This document shows, one piece after another, positions 24,972-37,698 of a stretch of DNA of 64,000 nt. Location: the NCBI RefSeq assembly GCF_964199755.1, contig NC_133898.1:128214224-128278223 (forward strand). The letters run 5' to 3'. Both the position numbers and the translations under genes were made by a program. The notes beneath the pieces are model-generated. The model had not been told where the DNA came from and searched no databases. It saw only the letters and a list, made by a program, of their open reading frames with translations. The stretch is from Larus michahellis (taxonomy: Eukaryota > Chordata > Aves > Charadriiformes > Laridae). How positions within the stretch are numbered: the first letter of the stretch is position 1; each line of letters opens with the position of its first letter.

Positions 24972-25006
24972 TTTTCAAACCCAACCAACTTTTCAAACCC
25001 AACTCG
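24972..25006 (+). repeat. 18-bp tandem duplication
   Basis: Two adjacent units, ttttcaaacccaac followed by caac or tcg. Confidence 0.75.
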
Positions 25007-26724
25007 CAGTTCAAATCAGGTGGAACTAACAAAATGCAAATTAGCTTTTTCTTCTCTTCACGGACCTCTGACTTGTTTTGTATTTTCATCCTTTGTTCCT
25101 GCGAGCCCATCCTCTTGCTGTCCCCGTACCTTCTGGTCTGCCGCTGTTTCTCCACATTCCCAACTACTGGACAGCATTAGCATAAAGCCAAATGCGTGCA
25201 ACTCATTCCCAATAGATGTTTCACAAAGGGGACTGGAAAATTCCCCAGGACCTTTCTATGAAATCTTTTTTCCTTCTTCTGTAAAGACACAGTCTTACTG
25301 TGAAAGCAGCCTGTGATGTTTCTTTTAGACTCACGGAAGCAGGATGTTGCAAAGAGCCTAGGAGATTGAGACTGGATGGAAACCAAGGAGTCTAGTTCTC
25401 CTGAATCCCTTGGATGTTTTGGCTTTCTTCAGCCCAGAGTCCATGGAATGGGGACAGAGTACCCCAGGGTATCTGCAGTGTGTGTTGGGTCCTGTTCCTG
25501 CCTTCCCCAGGAAACCATTTAGCCAAGCGAGACTTATTTAGTTACCGGCTGGGTACAGTGTTAGTTTGGGAAGTGAGATGGGATTTAAACTCCCCTCCTT
25601 GCCGTGTCTCATCAGGAAAGGCATGTGTCTCCCCAGCTGTGAAATAAAGACAGTGTAAGAGAGGGATGGAAAGAGCTCAGCGTTATCATAAATAACAAGA
25701 ACAAGTGGGTTTCTAATCTTGGGAATGAGATGATCTTTTCCGTCACAGGACACAGCTCTACTAACAAATTAAACGGTGCCAAGTACAGATACTGGAACTT
25801 GATTGTCTATATTGTCAGCACGATGCTTGGCACAGTTTTGGCCCCAACCAGCTAGTGCCAACCTAATCCATCCGAAATCTGCAGAAGTCAATGTCCTTGT
25901 GGTCCAAGCACAGGGACGCTGCTTCACCCAGATGAGGTTCAGGTGGAGCACCCAGTCTTTCGGGGTGCCCCATCTGAGCCCCCACTGGGTGCAGAGAGCA
26001 TGTGGCCACAGCACAGCTGAGCCTGTTGATGTATCACTCCTCTTGCCCTGCTTCTTAAACCCTTTACATAAACATTTGCTAGTGGCCAGGGTTGGGAAAG
26101 AGCGCGTCAGCAGATAGAGCTCTGCTCTGGCTCATGGCGGCTGCTCAGATGTTTTTGCCCTGCTTTTCATGCAGATGAGCTCAGACCCTGGCAGAGGTCA
26201 AACCAGCACATGATATCTTTAAAGAGCCCAGCACTGAACCAGACAGTTCTTCCCAAAAGCTTTTCCTGGCAATTTTTAATTTTTTTTTTCCCTTCTGGCC
26301 ATGCCAGAGTTTCTGTTTGCAGCACGTGGAAAATGCAGCGACTGCATGTCAAAAAATGCAGGGGAAGGAAGAACAACAAAAGAAAAGGGCAGAGAGCGCA
26401 GGGTAGTTCTTGTTTATCTCCCACTGGGGCTGGCAAGGTTGCAGAGATCCTCAGGCTGAGCTTGGATGGGGAAGAGGTGTCCATTAGCTCCAATGCCTTC
26501 CTTCCCCACGCAAAGCGTTCTCCCTACTTTGCCAGTCCAGTCCCCCCAGCACCGCCCCTGCCCCCCGTCCCATTAGGACCCAGCGGGCTGTCGGAAGCAT
26601 AATGGAAGAGAGAACTTTCATCCATCATAGGCCTTGAAGAGTTCAGCGAGGCAGAGCCATCACAGAGGAGAAACATTCCTCCGCGAATCCCCTCTTGTCT
26701 CTCGGGTGGGAAGGGGGAGGAGGA

Positions 26725-26745
26725 GGGAGAGATAAGGCCAAACTA
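26725..26745. promoter_or_regulatory. Single strong GATA site
   Basis: AGATAAGG at 26730-26737 in a purine-rich stretch, followed by AT-rich non-repetitive sequence. Confidence 0.2.
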
Positions 26746-27312
26746 ATTTGTCTTTTTTAATTGGCTCAGAATACTTGAACGAAAGCTGGTTTGTTATCCT
26801 TGGCTTTGCTCTGGCAGGCGTCCAGGATGTAGGGCAGAGACAGAGGCTTCTGAAGAGTTAACCTCTTCTAAATATCCTATTAGGATCCTCTCCATTTAGT
26901 GTGAGGACGATGTAAGCAGAGACAGAGTGGGAGGGCCTCTTCATCTTTCTTTTTTCCTTTTTTCTATTAAAAACCCAGCCTTGGAAGGGACACAGGCACA
27001 TGCAGACCAGCCAAGGCCCAAGGGTGAGAGTCTTCTGGTCAAATTTTGCCATATGTGTTGTAAACATCCAGAGTTGAGCTAATCACCCTCAGCTCCCTTT
27101 GTAGTCTCAACGAAGAGAGACAGGCACTTCTGAGGCACAGTTCATCTCAGCCTAAGGCAGGCATCTCAAAGAGGTCAAATGATTCATGCCTGCTTGTCTG
27201 CAAGGGTCTGCAGTGACTGGAAAGGAAGCTTAGAGTCATTAGCTTGAACAGATGCATCCATTTAGCTGCGCACACGTAGGCACCTAGTGCCCTCTGAGAT
27301 GCTCTAGGGTTT

Positions 27313-27369
27313 ATCATAGAACGGTTTGGGTGGGAAGGGACCTTAAAGATCATCTAGTTCCAACCCCAA
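27313..27369 (-). mobile_element. CR1 LINE terminal fragment (~57 bp)
   Basis: Only the extreme 3' end in minus orientation: atcatagaacggtttgggtg, then ggaccttaaagatcatctag and ttccaacccc. A very short 5'-truncated insertion. Confidence 0.88.
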
Positions 27370-28914
27370 GACATTTTTTTTTCTGAGACATTTGCATTTA
27401 TCTGGTGTCGCACAGATATGATGGCAGGTCTGTGGGAGACCTGTGCAGGTCTCGAAGAGCAGATGAATGCTGAGGGCATCCAAAATGTTACTCCATGCCT
27501 ACTCATGGGTAACCGAATCAAGCTGCTAAAATCAAGGCAGATGACTCGGGCTCTGGATGTCTGGCCCTAGCTGGCCAACTTTTGTGTACAAGGCTGGGAA
27601 GAAGTAGCTCCAAAGTCAGGCTCGAGGCCAGATTGACTGGCAATCCATGATTTGTGCTTCCATGCCACAAGAGGCTGTTAAGTGATACATTTGTTCTAGA
27701 AAAGACATCACCCATGTTTTAAAACAAACTCAAAGGCATATTTACAAGACTGTTTAGGCACCAACCGCACCATGTGTGTCCTTTGTCAGTCTTTGTGTCA
27801 TGATGTTTGGCAGACAAAGTGGTCCAACATGCCTCCTTGAAGGGTCCCAACTCTATCTTTCATGAGGACAGATGATGTGTGTAGAGATGAGTTCAGGACT
27901 GAATGAGCATGAGCTGGTGGGACTTAGAGCAACCCTGGTCTTTGCCAGGGCTCCTCATACGGCCATCTCAGGTCCATCTAGCAGAAAACCAGTGATGCCG
28001 CACACTTTGGTTTCCTCTCATGCTCAGATGGGTGGATCCTATGTTTGCAGATGGTTACAGTCACAGGTCAAGGCCTGTGCCCTCCACATGTCTGGGAGCA
28101 TCAGATTTGCTTTGGTCTCTGACAGCATTACTGCAAAGTAATTTCTGCGACTCTAGTAGGTGAAGAGGCGAGAGGCAGCGCTCAGCAGCTTGACATACAG
28201 TTTGCAAGGTCTAGGGTTAATTCTGCTCTCAGTTATAAATTTCCCTTTGTAGGGTTGGCAGGCCTAATTGATTTAGGAGGCAAATTCCCATTGTTCAAAG
28301 AAGACTTATCTGGACTTGTAAAAACTGGAGCTTGCTTTCAACCCCGAAGCAGGAGAGTTAATGTTCCTTCTAGATGGTCTGCCATCTTAAATCATGTTAA
28401 TTAACAATGTCATTAAATTCATATAAATGTCTGATTCCTTTTTTTTAGGTTGCTTTTTTTTTTTTTGGAAACCCATATTCCTATCAAAACCCATCATGTG
28501 GGCAATTTAGTTCCATTCATTTCTCTTATGGAAAGGAGAGTGCAAAATTAAGTTTGCAAGGTTCTGTTTGTGTAAATAAAAGTGAGAAAGGGCTAAATGT
28601 CCTGGAGAAATATGACAAAGCCAGGAATAGTACGGCCAGGGTTGTGTTTGCCAAGGCTGGAAATCCCTGCCCCCTGTTTTCATTGACAAAGCCTGTCAGA
28701 GTTCACCCAGCGTGACCCAAGTCATGCCATCAAAAGACAGTCCCAGCCCCTGCGTTTTGCTTTTCTCAAGTTTCTTAATCAGCTTGTTTGACAGATACAG
28801 GCAGATACAGAGGGTGGCCTTACAGCCAGGCACTGGTGTGGGTGCCCGTGCCGCAGAGATGGGTCTTGTCCCCTGCTCCACCCCAAAAGTCCTGAGACAC
28901 CTGGGGCAAGTCAC

Positions 28915-29340
28915 ATCGCACAGCAGTTGCGGGATTGGAAGGGGCTCCTTGAGGGCATCTCACCCATCCTCCTGCCTCAAGGCAGAGTCAACTATACCTA
29001 CCTACTTGTCCTTGACAGAAGCTGTTCTGAAGGATGTTGAGTTTCCTGGGTAGTTTCTCCTTCCTTGGCTTCCCTGTCCTTGCCATTAAAAGTCCCTTCT
29101 CTCCCTTCCTTCCTCCCTCCCTTCTTTTACCTATTTTGAAGGAATGTCACTCCTCAAGTGTCTCTGCAGGCTAACCAATTTCAGTGCTTCCTCTTTAATT
29201 TGTCATCTCCACTCCTTTAGGTATTGTCTTTGCATTTTTTGGGGACTGTCCCCAGTCTGACCCCTTTTTTCCCTGAAGCCCCGGGCCCATGAGGGGGCCC
29301 AGCACTCCAGCTGAGACTTTCCCAGCACCAAGGAGATAAC
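28915..29340 (-). mobile_element. Degenerate old CR1-like fragment
   Basis: The blocks gggattggaaggggctcctt, catctcacccatcctcctgc, aaggcagagtcaactatacc, cctcaagtgtctctgcaggc and cagcactccagctgagactt follow the order of a minus-strand CR1, but with strong divergence. A CT-rich stretch (29095-29127) lies inside. The end at about 29330 abuts a tandem GATA array. Confidence 0.5.
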
Positions 29341-29363
29341 TTCATAGATAACTTCAAAGATAA
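29334..29363 (+). promoter_or_regulatory. Three AGATAA sites in a 12-bp tandem array
   Basis: AGATAA at 29334, 29346 and 29358, each 12 bp apart. The first two units are AGATAACTTCAT and AGATAACTTCAA. All three are on the same strand. They follow the degenerate CR1 that ends near 29330. Confidence 0.35.
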
Positions 29364-30524
29364 TGCCATAACTCTACAGCGTTCCCCAAAGGCTCAGATG
29401 TTTCCCAGGGATTGGGAACAGTGGTTCCCATTACAAAAGGAGACTGGGGAGGGTTGTTGGCGGTCTACAGATATAAGACGCTCACATTTCAGTGTCTGCA
29501 GGTCAGTCAACCAGCTGGCCAAGCACAAGTCTGTGCTGCTGAGTGGAGCAAGTAGATGTGGTTGCTCCAGTCAATAACAAGGGTGGGATTTGGTTGCCAC
29601 ATGGGTGTCTAAGGTCATTTTGTGCACAGCCAGAGATCCTGCTGCCATTCAGATGGGTGTGAGTCTTGTGACATATCTTCTGACCCTGTGTTGACATCTT
29701 AGGTGCTTTCAGACATTCCCAGTGCCTTGTTTGGCCAACTGAATGAATCATGTCTAAGGGTACCATGGGGAATAAAGGGAATATAAAGGGAATTTAGACA
29801 TCCAGCTTGTAAGGAGACACTGGCCTGGAGAAGTTTATTAGTCTTAATCCACAACTGGGTCCTGACTTGGCATGCCAAGTCTTATGGCCTCCCTCGCTCT
29901 GTTTTCACATCTACCTTCTCTATTTCCATCTCTTCTCCCCATGCAAAGAGACTCCCTCAGTGGAGGCATTGCAGGACCCGATCCCATCTACATCCTTGAG
30001 TATCCCCTGGGAGCAGGGCACTAAAATGCTTGAGAGGCACCTCAACATGTGGGACTTGAGCCTCGTACAGATGAAAGGGATGGTGAAACACCTTCCCTAA
30101 ACTCCTCTAGTGCTGTTGAGCCCTGCATGGAGAGGAGCTGCCTCCTCCTGCATGGGGATGTGCTGGAGGCCGAGCAGAGCCCATCACTCTGTGGAAACCT
30201 CCCTCCCCTTCCCTGTGTCTCACAGACCCAGGCACCCCCAGCCCTCCGAGGGCTCTGACAGTAACCATGCCGCGGGGGGCTGTCAGTCAACGCAACGTTG
30301 GGCAGTGTCAGCCACAGTTCGCTGTAATCTCCCGGGGGGGAAGAGCGGTGCCAGAAGTGACAGCTACCTTTATCCACATCCCAGGGATATAAACAATATC
30401 GTGAAATAATGACAGGGGGAGCATAAGCATCAATATCCTTCAGACGCTTCAGCCCCCCTCTCTCCGCCCCAGAGTATGTTCCTGAAAAGCCTCGTTTCCT
30501 AATACCTGTCGTTTCTTTGCTTAT

Positions 30525-30640
30525 TAGCCTTATCTGTTGGAGCAAAGTACCTCGGTGAAAGACATTTTTTGGTGCCGTTTTTTGGAATGTTTTTGTAATC
30601 CTTGCATTTATAGTCAAAGACAAGGAGATCAAAGCTGCCC
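30525..30640. promoter_or_regulatory. Candidate element with GATA and TCF/LEF sites
   Basis: CTTATCTG at 30529 (GATA on minus) and AGATCAAAG at 30626 (TCF/LEF) lie 100 bp apart in non-repetitive DNA. Confidence 0.22.
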
Positions 30641-33256
30641 AGGGTTTATAAAGCATGTCAGGCTGAAAGTTTGACATCAATTAAAGTGATATACACATTG
30701 TCCGGATTTATGAGAAAACACTGATTTCGCCCCATCTCCTGCCCCCAAATTAGCGAGACTCTTTGCAGCGACTTGCATCTCTTTTTTGAGCCTGCTGATG
30801 AGTGATCGGGGATCTGAGAGCAACGTGAAGGGGACCTGGCGCCCAGCGGTTCTTCCCAGCTGTGAGTCCTGGCCCTGCGTGCACTGAGTTGGCCTGTCTC
30901 AGATGCTTCCATTCGCTCCGCCAGTGGCACTGCAGAAGCAGCAGTCAGAAATTATTTATTTTAAATGTTTTTGGAAGGGAAAAGGGGATACAGGACTGAA
31001 AATTCAGTTTTCGTCTTAATCCTTTTTTGGGGGGATTCTTTTTCGTTCTTTTGCAGTAGAAATTCTTTTGTTATCACCAGAAGGAATGACTGAAAACTGT
31101 AAAGCCTTCATATTTTGGCTGCAAATGGCCAAATTCCCTCTTTAAAGGCTACTGAGGGATTTCCTAGAAAGAGGGAGTTGGGTCCCCACCCCACTGTGTT
31201 CCCAAATACTGTCCCAGAGTGAAATCTCTCTTTGTGACACTGCAGGAAAGGTGCAGGAGAGCCCCCGTGGCTGGGCTGTTTGGGAGAGAAGAAGAGATTT
31301 CAGTTCATAGCCCCTCTTAGGCTCAGGAAATTGAGATTGAAATCATCTGTTTCCCAGGAAGGAGCCATGACCTCTTCTCCAGACTTCTTGCTGAAGTTGG
31401 CCAACTCGATATCAAAAAAAATAAGTGACTCGCAGACCGTGAAGGTAACCGAGGGGAGGGAAAGCTGGCTAGGCGTTTCATCTTTTGGGTGCTCCCCTGC
31501 ACAGGTGGACTCTGCTGCTGTCTGTGCATTTGCATTGATGCAGTAGGATGCTGGGAATGGAGGCTGGAATCTCTGATTTATAGACACGGACTCCCTCTCC
31601 CTATGGTCTTCCACGATTTGCACCTCTTGTGCAAAGTGATAAAATATAGACTAGCAAAACCCAACCTGCAAAAACACCTTGGAAAATATTTTTGGTGCTC
31701 AACTGTGTGTTTTGCAGCTCCTCTGCCTTTGGAAATTTGGTCCATGGAGAATATCTGAAATGTCAGGAGAAAGTCAGCTTTCCTCAATCTGTAGGAAGCC
31801 TCTAGACATGGATTTGGAAGCAATGGGACAGCTACCACCTTTTTGAGCAAGCCAAGTGGCAGGGGCTTCTGGGTGAATCTGTGTATGTCCCTGTTGGGCA
31901 GATTTCATTCACCTCTGGTTTCTGGCCAGGCAGTAAATCATGCAGGATCATTTTCCTGTGTGTGGCTGGAGTAAATACAAAAACAATGCTGAATATCTGA
32001 GAACCTAAAAAAAAAAATAGGTTCTGGATCTAAAAATGGCCAAAGGGAAGGCAAGGGGAGTGTGAGAAGATAATAAATGCAAATTGGATAGTTCAACTCT
32101 AAATTAGACCTTGCTTCCATCTCATTTCCCCTGCTGCATTTCAGATATGCTCCGAGTGTTTCCTGGCAATCCCTCTGCATTTTTAACATCATAATTTTGT
32201 TGATCTACCCCAGCGTTCACTGCTCTTCCTGTGTCTTGTGACCGACGGTTGATTGCAATGAACGTTATTCCTCAAGAACAAAACAGGAGCTGATTGTCCC
32301 TTTAACCCTCCTGGAAACAAACCCATCTGAACCAAGAAATACTCCAAAAGCACCTGTGACAACTAGAAATGGAGCTCACTGGGTGGGTCAGGGTCTGGTT
32401 CCTGCTAGAGACATGGTCACATCCCCCATTTCTTGTACTCTTTCTCACCAGCAGTCCTGAGCTGTCCTGAAGTGATGTTGCCCATCACAAATTTGACAGA
32501 AATCCACTGTTGGTTCAGCCTTCCTGGGAAGCCCCCTGGTTGCAGCACAAGCTGGTGAGCCTACGCTTTCAGCTTTAAAAGCTGTTAGTTCTCATTTTTG
32601 TAGAGAAAATGATAAATTCTTCAGGATGGAGGACGATACTTTAAAATCAGCAACATTTCAAGAAATTTATGGTTTTCATGCTAATCTGATAGCTTCTTCA
32701 GGGACTTGAGGTATGGCACATGGGAAGGTGCCACAAAGCCTGGATTTGCCTGTGTGCTCTCAGGTTGCTTTTGCTCAAGCCCAGGATATCTCATGACATC
32801 TGAGACAAGCTGACTTTGCATTTCATTTGTGAAGGAACTGCAGATGTGCCACCTGGATTGCACCGGTGACTTGAACAAAAATTGCTCCATGACCACCCGG
32901 AGCTGACAGTCTGAAGGGCTGAACTCACCTAAGCGATCACATTTGGAGAAATGACAGAAATGGAAGTGGAGATGCCCTTTGAGGTGTTCTTTTGGTCAAT
33001 GTCAGCAGCATTTTACAGATGCTTGTGAGCAAACCCATCCAGACGCTAAGGGTCTAGATCCAGGTTTTTTACTCTTTGTGGATGTGTAGGCAGTTCAAGG
33101 TTGTCTGGCCCTAGTCATCTCCCCCATGTCTGTGCCCTGTACTGCCAAACCTCCAGTTATGCTGATGACAAAATTTCTGGTGCTGTGCCAGGTCATTGGA
33201 GCAAGACACAAGTAAGATGAAAATTAAATAAACATAAAAATAAGAAATAAAATAAA

Positions 33257-33556
33257 TGAAAAAAAAAGAAAAAGAAAAAGAAAAAGAAAAAGAAAAAGAA
33301 AAAGAAAAAGAAAAAGAAAAAGAAAAAGAAAAAGAAAAAGAAAAAGAAAAAGAAAAAGAAAAAGAAAAAGAAAAAAGGAAAGGGAAAAAAGGAAAAGGAA
33401 AAGAAAAGAAAAAGGAAAAGGAAAAGAAAAGGAAAAGGAAAAGGAAAAGGAAAAGGAAAAGGAAAAGGAAAAGGAAAAGGAAAAAGAAAAGGAAAAGGAA
33501 AAAGAAATTAAGCTAAAACTATAAAAATAAAAATAAATAAAAATAAAAATAAAAGG
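33257..33556 (+). repeat. Compound purine microsatellite (AAAAAG)n-(AAAAGG)n-(AAAAAT)n
   Basis: About 20 near-perfect AAAAAG units to ~33374, then interrupted AAAAGG units to ~33505, then a short AAAAAT/AAATA part. The first 250 bases are purine only on the plus strand. The Lys/Glu-only open frame over it is an artefact of the repeat. Confidence 0.97.
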
Positions 33557-34600
33557 TCTGGTCTCAAAACAATAGGATGAGAGTCTTCACTCCCACTCTG
33601 TAGTCTGTATACTGTTCTCTGACCCTCCAAAATCAGCTTTCTCATCAGAGAAATAGTCACTGAACTGCATCCCGAGTCATGGGACAACTTCTTCTCCTGA
33701 TAGACACACGTATGGTGAAGGCAGCAGGACCTGAGAGGTGGTGCTGGAGACCAGGCTGGAGAGATGGTGCTTTCAGTATCCCCTTGGAGCTGCTGGCTTC
33801 CCTAAAATGCCCCAGAAGCCGTGTGGTCCTATTACAAAAAATACGGTCATTGTGACTTAGCTGAAACTGCAACGGGGGGAAGCGATAAGAGAGTTTTAGT
33901 TACTTCTCCAACCACAGTGTTTAGGAACCGCAGAAGCGAGTCAGGCGTTGTGAGGATCTGCTCATGGTGGTGCTTGAGGGAACGAGCTGGGAGATCTGTG
34001 GTGGTGTGGTTTCTACCTTTGCTCCGAACACAAGAAGAAAAGGGAGCAGAGTGATCTGTGACTCAGGAATTAACATCCACCACGGGAAGCTTGGCTTTTG
34101 GTCCCTGTGTTGTCACGAGTCCCTGGGCTGCTATGTGCCCCAATGGCGTAACGAGCATGACAGCTGCCAGCAGCCAACAGGGATTTTCCACTTCCTCCAA
34201 GCGAAACCCAGTGCTACAAGGGGCCTCCCAAATTGTAAGACATTGAGCCTCCTCCTACACATTTCAACACCTCCTCTGTATCAGACTCCAGACTAAGGAT
34301 TATATTTAATCGTTTATTGCCTTTGCATTGAAAAATATGGCAGCAAAGCAGTTTTTCAGCTCCCCTTTGCTGGCAATGGCTGCTTAATGTGCCTTCCCTT
34401 TGCAGTCGCAGGAGATATTGCCCAGGCAGTAGGCAGAGCCTGGAGGGATGCAGCTCTTGCTAAAGCAGACACCTGCATCCAGCTCGATTGCCCTCCAGGC
34501 TTCACTGACTGCATTGGCTGGGATGAATTTAGATGCCTGAGCACGAGGATCTAGCATTTTGGGGGATCCTTTGGATCTAATGCTGAGACTCACATCCTGG

Positions 34601-34884
34601 TGACAAGTGATAGGACGAGAGGGAACAGGTTCAAGTTACGTCAGGGGAGGTTTAGATTGGATATTAGGAAACACTTTTTCACTGAAAGGGTTATTAAACA
34701 TTGGAATAGGCTGGCCAGGGAGGTGGTGGATTCACCATCCCTGGAGGTGTTTAAAAAAAGGGTAGATGGGGCACTTAGGGACATGGTTTAGAAGTGGCTT
34801 TTGTCAGGGTAGGTTAAAGGTTGGACTTGATGATCTTAAAGGTCCCTTCCAACCTCAGCAATTCTATGATTCTATGATTCTATG
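34601..34884 (+). mobile_element. CR1 LINE 3' fragment (distinct subfamily)
   Basis: Plus-orientation: gataggacgagagggaacag, ggtttagattggatattagg, ttattaaacattggaatagg and gatcttaaaggtcccttcca, ending in three ATTCTATG units. The wording (gggcacttagggacatggtt) places it in another subfamily than the copies at 3.3 and 5.2 kb. Confidence 0.92.
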
Positions 34885-37678
34885 GTGGTGTCATTTATCT
34901 GGGAAGGGGAGAAGATGTGCAGTGATATTCGATGAAGTGCTGTGCCTCAAGCCAGGGCATGCAACTCAGCCTGTCTGACCATCGTTTGGAGGAGCTGCAC
35001 CCTGAAAATGCCTGTAGCACCATGAATTGGTGTGGCAGTTTTTGTGTCTCAGCATCAAGGGATGCTTGAGAATGGAGCAGAATCAATGTTTAGGTACCAA
35101 AAAGCTGATGCAAGGGTTTTAAGTACAGCTACCATAGGTTAAAACAAACCAGCAATACCTATGGGAACCCATCTACTGCCCTTTTGCTAATCTCTGGAGC
35201 TATTTAGGACCTCAGGGTGTGCAGGCTTTCTTGAAAGTCAAACAGTAGTTTCTTCAGGCACCAGCAGCTCAGCACTTTCCACCTTCAGATTTTACAGCAG
35301 AAGCTGATGTTTTATCAGCGAACTGAGCTGAATAATCAAATTTCCTAGGGAAAGAAATAGTAGTTACTGCTTCTACACAAGGGCCATTAGAAGGTTGTCT
35401 TTAATTGTGGTGCAACCACATTCTTTACTTCCGATTTTGGGCCAAACCAGAAATGACTTTGCAGGCCCGTTCTGCTCATTTCTCACAAATTTTCGGAGAC
35501 CTTCAGCTTCTGCAAGCTGCGTTACTCAGTCTGTGCATGCACTTGCTCCTTGTTTACAAAGCCATGGTGAAAAAAAATCAGTCTCAGAAAGGCAGCAGAA
35601 ATGAGGGTCCCTCTTCCAAAAAGCTACCTGTGAAAAAGGGGTCAACACAACCACTGGAGAGAGGAACGCATGGGAGTTTGATGTTGTCTATACAGCAGTG
35701 GGATATGGGGCTCTAGCTTCATCAGTCCTGATTGCAATGATTTTTTCTTATGTTTACAGTGGGAAATAAATGGAAATCAGTGTTTTTACCATCAGAGGTG
35801 GAAATAGGCTCCCCATGGAGGCTGTGGGGACAAGAGATGGAGCCAGGTTAGGATGGTGCAGGTGAGTTTCTTGAAGGACTGTGTCGTGGAGCCTGCTGAA
35901 CTTGTCTCTGTTGTCCCACCAGCCAGTGGTGCCCGTTAGTATGAGGGACCTCATGTCCCCAGCTGGAGGCAAAAATGATGTGTGGTCTTTCTGGCTGACA
36001 AAGACCAGGTTACGCTGAGGGCTGTGATCAGTCCCTTCCTCTGTCCTTGGCCATATCATAGTCTTCCGTGACGCAAATGTATGGGACCACAAAGTATCCC
36101 TGGTGCCCTCAAGGACCTGGTGGGCCACATGCTATGTGATTACACCACACTCCTGCACTTCAGGGCCAACTTTTTTAGGAACACAGCTCTGCTTTGAGTT
36201 GAAAAGACCAGAAAACCAGGCTTTGGAGTAGATATATATTACTCATGCAGCTCTCAGAGGCAGAGGGGACTTGGAGTCAGAGTATGAGGCAGACAGGGGA
36301 CCAAAGGAGAGGACAACAGTAGCGCACAAAGAAACAAGCTATGGTTGTATGAGCTCCTTCCTTTTGACATAACTATATCTCCTGATGGAGATTTCTCTGC
36401 TTTAATGATGTCTGCATCCACGGGACATCTCCTGAAGCTGGAGGTGAAGAGCGGTGGTCCCTGCCTAGAAAAAACTGTGCTGGCAGGAGTCCCAGACCAG
36501 CTGCGTTTTATACTGGCACAACTGGACTCTCTTTCACTCAGCCTGTTTTGTTCAGAAGTTCAAGCTGTGGCTTAGCTGATATTTGCGGTTTTGCAGGGCC
36601 TGTTTCCCAGTGTTGTGTCCTGGCATCCCCAACGAGGTAAAGGGGATGGTGTAACGGGGAGGAGGGCTTCTGGTTTCTGGGGACAAATCCCTTCCTCCTC
36701 CCTCAAAAGAATCCACATCATTCTTTGCACGTGAAAAAGAAATTACACCAAATATTTCATTTTATGTTGGTTTATTATTTAATCTCACAAGAAGTTGAAT
36801 AAGGGGATCATAGCTTCATTTCAAGGCAAAGCCATTGCACAAGAAAGAAAAGGCAAGAAATTCCATTTTGAAACTCAGGGCAAAATGCTTCGAAGTTTTC
36901 TCCATTATTTTTTTTTTTTTTTGGCTGAAACAGCTTGCCAAATTTGGCCTGAACTTACAAAGGGACTTGATCTGCCAAAACCTGCATTTTTCAGTGAATT
37001 AATGATGGTCATGAAAAATTTCAGCCAGCTCAGACAAAACCCAGAGCCGTTTCGAAGAGATAAAGTTAAATGGTGCAAAAGTCTTCTCAGACAAGCCTTT
37101 ATGGTTAGCTTCTTAAAGGAATGCATGTACCTAACTCCCTCTCAAACGACGGAGAGTCAGTACTTAATTCTTGGATGACGTTGGCCCTTCGTGCTTATAC
37201 GGTGACGACTGTTTTCGGCAGCAGAAGGGGCTGAACCAATGACCACCGAAAGCAAAAAGCAGAGTTCACACTAAGTCCATTCACCCCCGTCCAAGGATTT
37301 GCACTATTTTCCTTATAGTTCTAGTTGGGCAGCATTTGGTAGCCCACCACCCGATGTTAACAGATCTGGCCTTTCTCCCTAGGAGCAAATTTCTGCACTT
37401 GGCAGGTTTCAAGCCCAGCTTGCTTTAGCTATAAAATGCGCATTCTGCTGAAAAAAACCCAGTGACCAGCTCTGCTCTTTGGCCTTGCTTCATTTTCAAA
37501 TCAAAGAACAGCCTCAGCATCCTCCCTCATCCTCCCTTTTATTTCCCTCTTGGCAAAAAATAAACCCGTATATTTTTCCTAGGACGCTGGTATCTCTGCC
37601 CAGAACATGCCACAATATTATTTTTAACTCTGTTTTCTCTTCCTTGCTTTTCTTTATGGAAAAGCCTTGGAAGCCCTC

Positions 37679-37698
37679 TTTTTTTTTTAAAAAAAAAA
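37679..37698. repeat. T10-A10 palindromic homopolymer junction
   Basis: Ten T followed by ten A, perfectly self-complementary. Second example of this structure in the window. Confidence 0.95.

Larger units (their letters stand above)
22464..28914. other. Intergenic, no gene recognised
   Basis: Mostly unique sequence with a possible CR1 fossil at 23.1 kb, a short CR1 end at 27.3 kb and a GATA site at 26730. T runs occur near 22190, 22735 and 28440. No coding signal. Confidence 0.6.
29364..34600. other. Intergenic with purine microsatellite
   Basis: Contains the GATA/TCF candidate at 30.53-30.63 kb, the compound microsatellite at 33.26-33.56 kb and a GCGATAAGAG site near 33880. A 212-codon minus frame at 30042-30680 covers the candidate element and resembles no protein family. 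Confidence 0.6.

Noticed and set aside
11072..25006. Short tandem repeats as a CRISPR-like array
   Set aside because: Only two units each, no spacers, and vertebrate context.
30042..30680. 212-codon minus-strand open frame
   Set aside because: No domain, signal or splice pattern; residue order looks random and the region has motif-type non-coding features.
33256..33516. 86-codon Lys/Glu open frame
   Set aside because: Produced entirely by the AAAAAG/AAAAGG microsatellite.
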